Shown: positions 26,643 to 38,200 of the stretch, piece by piece | Numbering within the stretch: position 1 is the first letter of the stretch | Layout: each line of letters starts with the position of its first letter | NCBI GenBank assembly: GCA_947247005.1 | Contig: OX365955.1 | Span: forward strand, 45,983,822-46,047,821 | Reading direction: 5' to 3' | Length of the DNA stretch: 64,000 nucleotides | Origin: Spisula solida | Lineage: Eukaryota > Mollusca > Bivalvia > Venerida > Mactridae | Notes under the pieces: model-generated | Told to the model about the DNA's origin: nothing | Seen by the model: the letters and a program-made list of their open reading frames with translations, nothing else | Databases searched by the model: none | Translations under genes and position numbers: made by a program

Positions 26643-27038
26643 AGCTACATTATCTCTCCCAAAACTGTTTTCCCGATCATCAAATAAATAGACTAAATAC
26701 AAAGAATAGGATGTTTTTCACAAACAATCTATAAGTCACGACAGAATGTCAGCTATATCTGTCGAAATAGTAAGCCAAAAATCACATTTAGTAACATGTA
26801 TGGATGACAAATTACCGATTTTGTAAGAGTTGCTCCCCTTAGACATTACATTATACATTTATTGTTTACATTTCGTTATTTTGTTTACAAACCAACTTGA
26901 GACTTTATTTCGTTTTCTTTCATCTTATGATGTTTTCCACCTTTGGGACTCAACTAAAGTGCTCAATATGCATCATTTTGCAGATAGGTTGCCATGTTAT
27001 TTCTTTTTGAAAATAGCCATATAAGGCATAATGGGACT
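26643..27038. mobile_element. TTAA-flanked MITE, copy 1
   Basis: The ends are AGCTACATTAT and the inverse of AGTCCCATTAT, with TTAA on each side (26639-26642, 27039-27042). The interior matches 54907-55284 in inverted orientation. The TTAA duplication suggests piggyBac or Kolobok. Confidence 0.75.
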
Positions 27039-27042
27039 TTAA

Positions 27043-28649
27043 GTTCCATCGATATATTCCAACACATTGTCTCTTATGATCTTTTTACAAAAAAAGAGCG
27101 TAATTCCAGCATTGAAAGCATGATGAACTTTGGGAGTCGGACTCATGTTTTGTCATTGTTTCTTTTCATATTTTCCTATTTATTTTGATATGTGTCCTTG
27201 GTACTTGTGTCTGTCATCGTCATGTTTATTTATAATTTTGATTTCTCTGGTTGTCTTTAACACGGGATTCTCTGTGCTGTTTTTTTCTGAATGCTGCTTT
27301 ATTGTCTGGTTGGATTATCGTCTTGTTGATGTACAAATCATGTAAGGCCGGATTTAAATGAGCATTTGGTTGTAAGATATAATTAGATTACCAATGCATC
27401 ACTTAGATAAAACGAGATATATTATCCGACTTATGTAGGAAGTATTTGACCACAAACATGTTACTTACAGGTTTTTCACAACAATGAATTATTGCTTACC
27501 GAATTAAAAATGAACAATTAGTTTCATATACTACAAGAGTTGATCGGGAAGTTCGTATAATTTTGTTCGTAAATACATAAACTACGCATGTACCCGTTGT
27601 TAGTTTGGTTTGCGTTCATTTCTGAGAAAACTGCTTACCTGAACACGATCATTGAAAAGGTCATAGGTATATATACATCGACATGTATTACAAGTATTCT
27701 GCAAAGTTGATATCATTGAAAATGTTTACGTAAGGTGCATGAAAAAAGCATGAAATCTGTTACTAGTAATCGTTCGATTGTCTGCCTGAGCTCGGCGTAT
27801 GAATGTAAATACGTATATCCTCTAGATAAAAATATACGTGCATTTTTATTCAACATCCTGGGGTATAACACGATATCAATGTTAAACAATGGTTCTATTT
27901 TGCCTTTATTTGCTGAACTCGTGATATAGTCAGCAGTAACGTGTAAACAAAAACGTATGAGGGGTTATGGATGACAAACCATTACACAAATTTAGGGGCC
28001 AATTTAAAAACGTCGCACAGTCAAAATAGAGATGATTGTTTTTAGCTTAGCTTAAGTAAATACTGGCCCCATACCAATGCCCCATATTTTACTGAGTAGT
28101 CTCTCCACATTGCATATGGATGTAAATCATTCAAACGACGAATTCATAAAAAAGCAGAGACATTCGTCAAGAAGGAATTGATGTTAGACGTTAAGCAATT
28201 TATCGGCTTTATTTTGCTACTGTGTGAGTGTTACTACTTTACTTATACGTAGCCGCTCTGAAATTAATGTGGATGCTAAAAGATATATTGCTACACGAAG
28301 TTGCAATATCTTATTTCAAGCTATGCTGTTATTATTTTAGTAATACGATCATCCCTCGGGGCTTTTGTACTGTATAACTTCACAAGTAAACAATAATCAA
28401 TCAGTATAGTAGATTAGTGCTATATATATAAAGAAGATCTGGAGAAGATAGGAACTGAAATCAGATGATTTGTGAAGTGCTGGTATGGAACTCAAGGTGG
28501 ATTTTGCGGCATGTTCAGACTCAGAACGTGTTTATTGTACATCGCAATATTTATCACAGAATTCAACCCATTATTCCACAACTCATTGCTATGACAAAAT
28601 GCAATATAGAAAGGCATTATCGTTGTTTAAATTACTACTCGAGAGTATG
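27043..28649. other. Intergenic, GT-rich repeat-like start
   Basis: 27130-27340 contains TTTCTGAATGCTGCTTTATT and TGTCTGGTTGG, a distant relative of the GAGTGCTGCCTTCCCTGTC repeat end. The remainder is unrecognised. Confidence 0.4.
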
Positions 28650-28990
28650 GATATTTTATGGACGATACAATGTTCTTGGTATGAGACAATCGAGACGTAT
28701 TGCTGGTATTGAATAACAATCTGGAAAAGCTGTGATATATTGTGGTATATGTCTCTGCTTGGCTGTGTGATTATCGTTTATATATAACCCATACCATCGC
28801 TGTCATTGCTACGGAATGCAATATGTTAAATCTTTGAACTTTATTGCGGATGTGTTGAAGAAGAAACTGCATACTGATTGACTGAATTTGATTGACGTGT
28901 TTGAATGGACCTGATGTATATTGTGTACGATGTATTCGACGGATTAAGCACACATTGGAATAAAACGACTGTAGAGGTATTTCATTATGC
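28650..28990 (+). repeat. Interspersed repeat shared with 15532-15868
   Basis: It contains ATGAGACAATCGAGACGTAT and GAATAAAACGACTGTAGAGG in the same order as the partner. The two overlapping ORFs here (28465-28716) lie partly inside the repeat and have no recognised domain. Confidence 0.6.
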
Positions 28991-29011
28991 AATTTGATTT
29001 AAAAGAAACTT

Positions 29012-29166
29012 TTGCATCGTCTATACAGGAACTTACGTTATCTCTTCTAGACGTTCTATACAATAACTTGACGTTATCAAAATTGCAAATTTTGCATCGT
29101 CTATACAGGAACTTACGTTATCTCTTCTAGCCGTTCTATACAATACCATGTCGTTATCAAAATTGC
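29012..29166 (+). repeat. Two-unit tandem repeat, about 77 bp
   Basis: TTTGCATCGTCTATACAGGA and TTATCTCTTCTAG occur twice in direct order with a few substitutions. Confidence 0.75.
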
Positions 29167-29514
29167 AATGTTACCTGAAAATTTGATGTATATTTATATT
29201 ATGCATTAAACTTATATAAACTTTCCTCAATTTTCCCTAACAGTGAACCTTGTTAAACTACCTGCATTATTTTACGAGATATGATCTCAAGACACTTAAA
29301 GCTTTCGATAAAACTCATTTCTGTATTATACTGTTGGTGAATAACATATTTTCAATTCGAAATAAAATATGTTTAAGCTAATATAACTTCATATATTTAC
29401 TTTATAACATCAATTTAATGGAATGCACCAAAACGAAGCCTTCTGAAACTAATATAATATGTGCTTCTTATTAAAACCCACATTTTTCTATAAACGCATT
29501 TAATAGAGTTTAGT

Positions 29515-29600
29515 TCGAGCTATTGTGACCACCCTTTCGTCCGCCGTCCGTCGTGCGCCGTCCGCGGTCAACAATTGGACTGTTAACACTCTAGAGGTCA
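29515..29600 (+). repeat. Fragment of a CCGTCCG-rich mollusc-type repeat
   Basis: GAGCTATTGTGACCACCC, then CCGCCGTCCGTCGTGCGCCG and the start of a unique-looking tail. It has the same style as the ends at 25260 and 37090. Confidence 0.45.
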
Positions 29601-30215
29601 TAATCAACAAATACCAATTATGAATTAATATTTCATATTGGAAGTTCAAGGTCATGCAGATGATGTGTACTTACGATGTTACTAAAAGATAATAAAAATA
29701 TCAGATATGAGATGAAATACACGATTAAGAAACTATTATTATAATTGTATAATTATCTGAGACAATTATCAATTGAACGCAATTATGGAGCTATCATGTC
29801 ATCATAATAATGAGAAAACTTATTGACATCGTTATAGATCAACGTGTTTGTCAGAAGAACATAAGAAACTCTTGACCTTTGTTATCTCTAACAACAGACT
29901 ACATGTTCTAGTATTACGCTAAGATACAGTATTAGAATAATAACGTACACCTTACTAATTACTATTTTTGGGTATGAGTTTTTTTTGATACCATTCAAAC
30001 AATATATATCTGTCAAAGGGTAGATGGTCGACTAAATAGCTGAAAGTTTCCCTCGAAAACAGGTAACCTTTGTAAGCAATATTGTGATAAACGCTTGGTA
30101 ACAATTTGACCTATTTAAGAATATGAATTGAATACACTATTCTGTTTCGTGGTTTACTTGTATATAGCAACATACGATTCAGTCTGCAGCTGGCAGATCC
30201 CAGGACTAGCCATCA

Positions 30216-30635
30216 CAGTGTAGCAATACCACGTGGTTTTTTACTACAGTTCCAAGTAGAAATTTGTAAACATTGGAACACAAATGTAGCCATAAGTATT
30301 TTATTTCTTCATCGATTTCTATGAAATCTACGCCACGCTAAGGGGAACATTATTTGCTTTCCGTGAAATATAAAATCTTTTTCAGCGGATGTGCCGTTTT
30401 TCCATTACCCTGAGAAACCTTGGAACGTGTAGGTTTCACAGGGTAATGGAAAAATCGGTAAAGCTGCTGAAAAAAATCTTATATTTCATGGAAAGCAAAT
30501 AATTCCCCCCTTAGCGTGGCGTATATTTCATAGAAATCGATGAAGAAATAAAATACTTATGGCTATTTTTTTTTCCAATGTTTGCAAATTTCTTCTTGTG
30601 ACTGTAGTCAAAAGTCACGTGGTATTGCTACACTG
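30216..30635. mobile_element. Palindromic CAGTGTAG MITE, copy 2
   Basis: It is 420 bp long, with ends CAGTGTAGCAATACCACGTG and its inverse, flanked by CATCA on both sides. Inner arms include CCACGCTAAGGGGAACATTA and its complement. The centre pairs around CATTACCCTG / CAGGGTAATG. Confidence 0.88.
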
Positions 30636-31708
30636 CATCAGCGATAGTTAGATGTGTACCTGATGATTTGAAAATGATTAAAACGAAAGTTGTTGTTAGT
30701 TAAAAATCATAAAACATACTCCTATAACAACGGATATTGACCGTCGTACTACGGGATCTTACCGAGTAAGTGCATTTAACATACTAAGTACCGATACATG
30801 TTTTGTTTAAACAGCAATTCATACGGATTTCATCTTTTGAAATGACAGTAACAATAACTTTGAATACTTTCTTGTGCGTGACTCAAAACCTTGGTGACAG
30901 TCTCCAAGCTTAATAATGTAATCTTAACATCGTAAAGTTACGTCAAACTGTGAACCCTATTAACAGCAGCTTTCGCTATTCGGGAGATTGTGGTGTGTGC
31001 TAAATTCCAAATAAATACAATTGATTTTGCAATTGGAACTTGCCTCTCCTCGCATTATCGTATTCTTGACGACAAAAATTATTCTAGAAGTCATAACGTT
31101 TCATACAGTATGCGTTTTTTAGTTACAACGCGTGTATGTTTTGCTATGTAATGAGTCAATAAAATCGTTTTTGTAAGTCAATAAAGGCAGAACCTGGATA
31201 TGTTATAAACAATGCATGTTTATATTTGATCGTAAACTATACCGAGAACAAAACATACAGAATAAAACATACATGTAGTTTGGTAAGCCTGGGGTATCAT
31301 TAATCTTAATGATCTGTGTAAGATTGTTACAATAACGTACTTCGAAAAATAACATATCTTATTTGTGTTAAAATGTACGGTACTTAGTTGTGGTGTTGTC
31401 AATATTTCTATCTGTTATACACTCAACCACTTTTCTAATTGGTCACTTTTCAAACCCCAAATACGTTAAACTGTGATCATAATGTTTGATGATATTCTGC
31501 ACACAAATGTTTTATGTAATTGTCCTAACACTTTGTTCATTAAAAAACGCTTACTTTTGCACGTGATTTTGAATTTTTAATGATTCAGGTGTTGAGTCAA
31601 TGGAAACAATGTACTTGTGCAAAATATCATCCATAATTGATCACAATGAAAGGTATTTCGGGTTTGAAAATTGACCAATTAGAAAAGTGGTTGAATGTAT
31701 ATTATTTC

Positions 31709-31957
31709 AGCGGCGAAAGCTCAGTGGTAACTCACTGGGTTGTCAATCCAGACTGTCTATTCGAAATAAGAGCTAGGCGGACATCTGCAGCGACGGACAT
31801 GTCTGTATAATCGAATGCCTCTCTCTCCCTTCATGGACTTTCTCTCAGTCTGTCTCTCTAGTCAGATCATGCAGTATCTGAACTGGTAGAGGATGCACCG
31901 GTGCACTTGTGGCTGCAACACTATATGTAAAGCGTTTCGCATGAAAAGGGCGCTATA
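31709..31957 (+). mobile_element. V-SINE-like SINE, 5' portion
   Basis: The tRNA-like head has box A (AAGCTCAGTGGTAA). The body shares GAGCTAGGCG, CTCTCTCTCC, CTTTCTCTCAGTCTGTC and GTAGAGGATGCACC with the minus-strand copy at 43895-44268. The tail is AAAGCGTTTCGCATGAAAAG then GGCGCTATA, typical of L2/V-SINE 3' ends. The tail is interrupted by the element at 31958 and resumes at 33299. A RUDI-like identity is an inference. Confidence 0.72.
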
Positions 31958-33298
31958 CGAGGGCCACTTAAAAGTATTAATCAGTGGCCAATAACATGTT
32001 TAATATCCAATCAATGTGTATAAAAGTGGACATTTTCTGAAATATACAACCTTTGCCTAGCTAACCAATAAAACAATATTGCAATCAGAAAAAGACCCAT
32101 TATAAGACATCATATGACATTTAACCAGTAGGGGTATGAAACACTGGAATGTCGAGAAAATAAGGTATATTAGTAGTCGAAAGGGTTGATAATAATGATC
32201 ATAATTCCTACAATTTTAATCCGATTGATTCGAAATTTGCACATTAGATGCATCGTATACTTGTCCAAGAAGTGGTAAATCAACATTATTGTTTGGATAG
32301 TCTAAATGGCTTTAGTTGTACAAGGAATCGGCCATGTTCCAAATACTCATGGAAACAGCATTTTCCTGGGACTATGCCCTATGCGCTGTTACTGTATTGT
32401 ACTATTGGATGTCTTAAGTGGGAAAGTCAAACATGTAGCTATTTTAAACAACTACATGTGTTACTATCTCTTACATAATAAATAAACTCTGAATTATTCA
32501 TAATTTGCCCATTGCAACAGCTCAAAGAACATGATCACGTGACCAAAAAATACGTATTTTGGATTTATGACGTCATATTTCATATACAATATTACAGAAA
32601 ACAAAAATAAAAACGCATGATGGTAATTTCATATACAAAATTACATGTAATCGACAACAGGGTGGAAAAAAAGTTTTTTGTCATAAATGGGGGGTATAAC
32701 ATTACCCCACCTACTTTTTCAAAGTTGCGATCGAACATAAAATTTTGTTGTAAAAAATAAAATTTAGGTTAAAGGGATCAAACTCCTCCGACGAATTAAA
32801 CTACATGAATTATCATAAAATAGAAATTATGACTTATTCAGAATAAATTAGTGTTTATTTAGCAAGTATATATCTAGTATTAATTAGGATGTATGTATGG
32901 TAGGTTGGGTCTCGGATATGGCTTGTTTATAATGCTATAGTTTGGTAATAATTTTCAAAATTATGGATTGCCATTAAAGAGAACATTGATACATATTGCA
33001 AATAATATCAATTTAATTTTAATCAGCCTGAATGACATTTGTACACAACGCTCAGAAATCGTATGAGCCCGTATAACACAATTTTCTTACGCGTTTATGA
33101 TATATTTTTTGTCCAGTGCTTTCAACCATGTCCTGTTTGAATATCAATAAAATGGAAACGCTTTCATATAAAATGATGAAAATACCACGAATGTCGAGCT
33201 GAAAGATGTATCTTTAAGAAAATATACACGTTGTATATAGTCAGAGTCAATGATGGTGATTCATCGTCCACTGATTAATACTTTTTAAGTGGCCCTCG
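31958..33298. mobile_element. Mariner-sized TIR element inserted in the SINE tail
   Basis: The ends are CGAGGGCCACTTAAAAGTAT and the inverse of CGAGGGCCACTTAAAAAGTA, continuing into TTAATCAGTGG. The length of 1341 bp and the TIR style fit mariner elements. I see no mariner transposase motifs in the interior ORF (32248-32478), so it is either degenerate or nonautonomous. Confidence 0.65.
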
Positions 33299-33330
33299 AA
33301 TAAATCTGGTATGCTATTTTATTATTTTTT
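33299..33330 (+). mobile_element. V-SINE-like SINE, 3' tail remainder
   Basis: AATAAATCTGGTATGC followed by TATTTTATTATT is the expected continuation of a GCGCTATA(TAAAT) SINE tail. It is separated from its head by the 1.34-kb insertion. Confidence 0.55.
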
Positions 33331-33563
33331 TTACATGCAGCGGACTCAGTAGCCAGTTTCTATGACTATTATTCTACGGACAACTGACAGCTGTTCCACA
33401 TGTCGAGAGCATGGTCATTTAAAAGTCATGATCAAAACATTCTGGAATCAACTTACATCAAGCAATCATATGTCAAATGAAAACTGTTCTCTCTAGGCAG
33501 CCATATCCGGACATTCCGTAGGGTGCTTGACTACCTAGAATTTTTGGGGAAAGTTTCTATATC

Positions 33564-33695
33564 CACAGGAACTTGCATAAAATTAGATCTATTAAAATAT
33601 ATTAATTGATACTCGCTCTACAGTAGGCCTGGTGAAAAAAAATCCCAAACAAACTTTTTTTTCAATTTTTTTTTTAAGTTATGCAAGTTCCTGTG
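33564..33695. mobile_element. 132-bp MITE with 7-bp target duplication
   Basis: The TIR is CACAGGAACTTGCATAA; the flanks are CTATATC on both sides. The centre contains poly-A and poly-T runs. Confidence 0.72.
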
Positions 33696-33699
33696 CTAT

Positions 33700-35028
33700 A
33701 TCATACGATACACTTGTTTTGCACTCTGCTCAGTATGGACATTTCCTGGCATACAAACACTACTAATTTTCACTCTGTGTAAACAGATTAGCGATCACCA
33801 GATACTCGAATTAGCATCTTTAGATCGTAATCTCGTAGCATACAACGTCTTAATGTATTGCATAACATTAATCAAAGCGCTACAAGCGCTGAAGGCCTAG
33901 GGCTAAACTTGGTTTGCCTGGGAAGCAGTTTTCTGACTGAACTAAAGTAAATGCAAACGGATAAAAATGTTTAGTAGAAAATACACGTTCTCTTTTACTG
34001 CTAGTTATGTTGGCCATAGAAATTTGCAGTGTTAATCTATTGATTACGCTTGACTTGCCTATGCATCTTGTTTATGTACTACTAGTAATAAACAAGATAT
34101 ATCAGAACCCCATTAATGCCCCCACTACCCACATACATGCACAGTCACATTTTGAACTACATGTAGTATTACCGTGTTAATGTTTTGGCAAATAATGCGA
34201 ACAACATAACGAATATATCAATGAAAATCGATACATTTTCTTGCTTCCATTTCTGAACTATAACAACGTGATCACAAATAATTAAAATTACCTTTATTAC
34301 CAGTATACCAAATAATACTGATTAGCCCAGTTTCCATCGCTTGCTCACGAACTTGACGAGGTTGCAATGACCCAATAACGCAGTGTTAGGGGAGGTAATC
34401 CAGTCTAAGAATAATCTAAACGTCTACTCAGTTACAGAATAGTTAAACAATAAAAACTGTGTTGTTGTCAATGCTTAGCAACTTTGCTACAATAATATTT
34501 TTAGTTAACACTTTTTCATGAAACTGTCATGTTGAATAGTGATGCTCTGCATTTTAAAGATGGGTTAGTGAGATATGAATATAACTACTTTTAATGCGCA
34601 TGTATGTTTAATTGGGAGTTTTGGGAATTTGGATTTGCCGTCTGCCAATTCAGACAGGCTGAGAAATTGATATTACCACAATGGCCTAGGGGCAAAGACC
34701 AAGGCCAAAATGGTGAATGTCTATGGGCGGCGTGTGTGCGTGCTTGTGTACTTGTTTGTGTGTACTGAACACGATTGCTTGTTGCCTTAACAATAATTAA
34801 AGACACTGTTGTAACCACTTATGCTCCAATATCTGCCCAATGGTTAGACGTGTTAAATTGTACAGTTAAAATACTATATATTCGTCTGAAATGACATATC
34901 AGAGGTAAATGAACCCTTACTAGTCTGAGTTAACTATCATTAAGTAGAATAATCAGTTGCATGTGCCTTCTCTTCGAATAGGGGGGCATAATACATGTAA
35001 TTTAACACCATATAAATTACTCTTAACG
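33700..35028. other. Intergenic, downstream of the protease gene
   Basis: I see no coding exon. There is a GT-rich patch at 34720-34770. The sequence is otherwise AT-rich and unrecognised. Confidence 0.5.
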
Positions 35029-35034
35029 TTTATT
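35029..35034 (-). promoter_or_regulatory. Poly(A) signal AATAAA of the protease
   Basis: A canonical hexamer lies 106 nt after the stop codon on the minus strand, a normal distance for a short 3' UTR. Confidence 0.55.
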
Positions 35035-35139
35035 TCAAGAGATGTTTACAATAAGTAGATCAACCATATAGGTAGCTTGAATGCCATGTCGTACATTCGA
35101 CTACTGGATAATCGAATGTTGTAAACAGTTTGTAAGAGA

Positions 35140-35295
35140 TTAGCCACTAACTTCAGCAATCCATTCCTTATATCTAGACAACCTTGAATGTACACCAAGA
35201 CCATCCCTACAGTCGTCCTCTCCGAACTCGAGTGCTCCAACTTGATAAGGTTCATCATTGGCGTCATAACAAACCAGTGCCGCACCACTGTCTCC
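35140..35295 (-). CDS. Protease exon 7: catalytic Ser and C-terminus
   Basis: The exon starts exactly with GGA-GAC-AGT-GGT (GDSG, Ser240). It continues AALVCY, VGALEFG, Cys266 and LGVHSRLSRYKEWIAEVSG, then TAA. This corresponds to the S1A end 'PGVYtrVs.y..WI'. Gly262 and Gly271 (chymotrypsin 216 and 226) keep the pocket entrance open. The acceptor is TTGTATTACAG. Confidence 0.95.
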   Translation of the reverse strand, partial: GDSGAALVCYDANDEPYQVGALEFGEDDCRDGLGVHSRLSRYKEWIAEVSG

Positions 35296-38200
35296 CTGTA
35301 ATACAAACATCTCATTTTGTAAAATGCAGCATGTGTTTGATAATATCTTTTATTTGCTACTTGATAGTGTCGCATGAGATCTTTATATCCAGTCTAGCAA
35401 TATCACGTGACTTTTGGTTACCAATATCACGTGACTTTTGGTTACAGATCCACGACAAAATATGCTTCAGTTCGAAAACAAAAAATAGCCATAAGTATTT
35501 TATTTCTTCATCGATTTATGTTAAACATTCGCCAGTCTAAGGGAAACATTATATACTTTCCAAAACATATAGGATCTTTTCCACCAGCATGGCAGATTTT
35601 TCCAACACTACGTGGAACGTTCGGAGTGTCGGACTAAAGTTGAAACCGTCTTTTCTCCAAGGTTTCACAGGGTGCTAGCCAAAATGGCCCAGCTGCAGAT
35701 AGGAATCCTACATTTCGTTGAAAGCTTACACATTTTCCCTTAGAATGGCGTTTGTTAAATAAAAAATCGATATATAAATAAAATACTAACGGCTGTACGA
35801 TCCAAAGGCTGTCGCTTGCACGAAGTTCACAAACACGCAACCTTACAATAACTGATACGACTTGATCAAATTGACCAAGTAACCGACGTCTAGGCAACGC
35901 ATCTCAAATTAATGGTATAAATACAGTAGCGCACATACAATCCAAAGCCACACAGAAACGACGGCAGCGCCTAGCCATCCACGCAAGAGTCAGACATAGA
36001 ACGAACCATCCACATCCCCAAAAAATGGATGTTTCAAGCAAGCCTATATACTCACTCCGCAATGAATGACACACTGTGGACTTCGATTTTTGTGAATATA
36101 AACCTGTTATTGTCGTGATACTTATTCGAGTCTGGATTTAAAAGTTAGTCTATATTACCATTCATTAAGACTATTAAGAAAGAGAGTGAACAAATTAAGT
36201 ACTTCGGAAATGCGACAAGATGGCCCTATATCGCTCACCTGAGCACTTGTTCCAGTATTCATATTAGAAACTCGTACTCAACAACCTAGTATTAACCTGA
36301 TAGCACATAAGCTGTATGCTTCTGGGGAAACTTTGAAGAACCATTTTGGCATACCCAAGGTATTTGACCCTGTGACCTAGTTTTTGACATCAGATGACTA
36401 AAATACGTTCCCAAATTGAGTTTATTAACTCTAATATTCTGAACAAATATTACTAAAATCCAATAAAAGTTTCAGCCTCTTTCGTATGCACAAGGTTTTC
36501 ATAAGATTTGAAAAAGATTATATTAAGTCAGACAGGCAAGGCAGCACTCAACCAAACCAGCCGAGCACAGAAAACATAAAAAGCACACAAAACTCAATGC
36601 CCAACTGAACCAACCGAGCACAGGAAACATAAAACACATAAACTAAACAAGCGACGATCCACCCAAGTCCAAGCTGTCGAAAAGTATAATAAATTATAAG
36701 TAGCTGAATGACCCAGTTTCCACAACAATGCCTAGTTTTAGCTGCCAGAAATCTTAAAACGAAGAAGTACCCAACACACTACCGACCAAGAAAATTAAAC
36801 ATCCCTTGAACCCGTGACCTAGTTTTTGATCTAAGATGACCTATATACACCCCATGCAACATAAATTTAATCGAAACAAACATTCTGACCAAATATTACT
36901 GCAATACGATGAAAAATACATCCTCTATCGCATATTCCTAAGAGTTGACCACGTGGCCCTGTTTTTTACCTCAAATGACCTAATATCATCTTGACTTTTA
37001 ATTCGTTGAGATTATCATTGTGACCAAGTTTCATAAAGCTTATGTCAAAATTGTGACCTCTGGTGTCTACACAAGCAAATTGTGGACAGACGGCGGACAG
37101 ACGGACGGACGAAAAGTGATCACATAAGCCCCCCTGTCACTTTGTGATAGGTGAGCTAATAAAAAGGGGTAAATGAAACAAAACATTAATAATAAACTAT
37201 GTAAATTCAGGTATACTAACAAGACATCCTCCATGACCGAATTTTAATGTACACAGCATATTGTTTCGTAGTTTCACACCATTTTGTTTGAGATACTTCC
37301 AGCAAGTCGGTCTACTCCAAATAGGGGCTTCCACATGATTCAACGCCCAAGCAGTGGCTTTGTCAGGAACTAGGGATAAATAAAGTCGTTGTATCATTAT
37401 TATTATCATCATTATTATTATTTTTATTGAGAAAATATACAGGTGTTTGGATATTTATATATTGCTAATGTATTGATTTGTTCATCTTTTTTGTAAATGT
37501 ATTATATGTGTATGATCGTGTATGGGCCGTGACCTACATGTCACATTGAAATAAACTGCAAACTGTATATATACCGTATCCTTTCCGCTACCACGATGTT
37601 TTGGGGGGCTATGAGAAATTCATATGGTCCCTATTCCTCGTCCCTGAGACACTATTGACTTGCAGCACTGATAAAACTCGATACATCCGGATGCTACACA
37701 CCTGCCCCAAACCAAAAGTAGGAAAAATTTCGACTAAAGGTCACCGGAAATGACGATGTGACGGTGTGACGGTGACCCTTGCGCGAAAAACTTCTTCTTT
37801 TTTTTTTTAGCTTGACAGGCCTACATTTTGGCCCCTTTAGGGCATTGATCCCGACCCCTTTGTCTAGCCTTATATCCCTTCTATAGAAAAATAAAAACTT
37901 TTTGGCGATAAATGTTAATGCAATTCCACAGGGAATCGTACCGCAATGGTGGGTAGGACCAGTAATTTCAGTTTTGTAAATTCTACGTTCAAAGCCCTCT
38001 TTAAAGGGGTCCAGCGGGCCCAAAAACCTGTGCACGACCCTGGGCCCGTAATATCCTTTAGTCTGGGATGCCTGTGTACCCATGACAGCAAAATTCACGA
38101 ATTCGGGCATTTAGGTCGAAAACTACGGAAGGTCAAAATGGCCATCCCGGCGAGTCTGCATTAGTACGCTATGGTAGCGGAAAGGATATATGGTAAAACT

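Noticed and set aside
35046..35375. 109-codon minus-strand ORF
   Set aside because: It is a different frame across protease exon 7; the GDSG-containing frame is the coding one.
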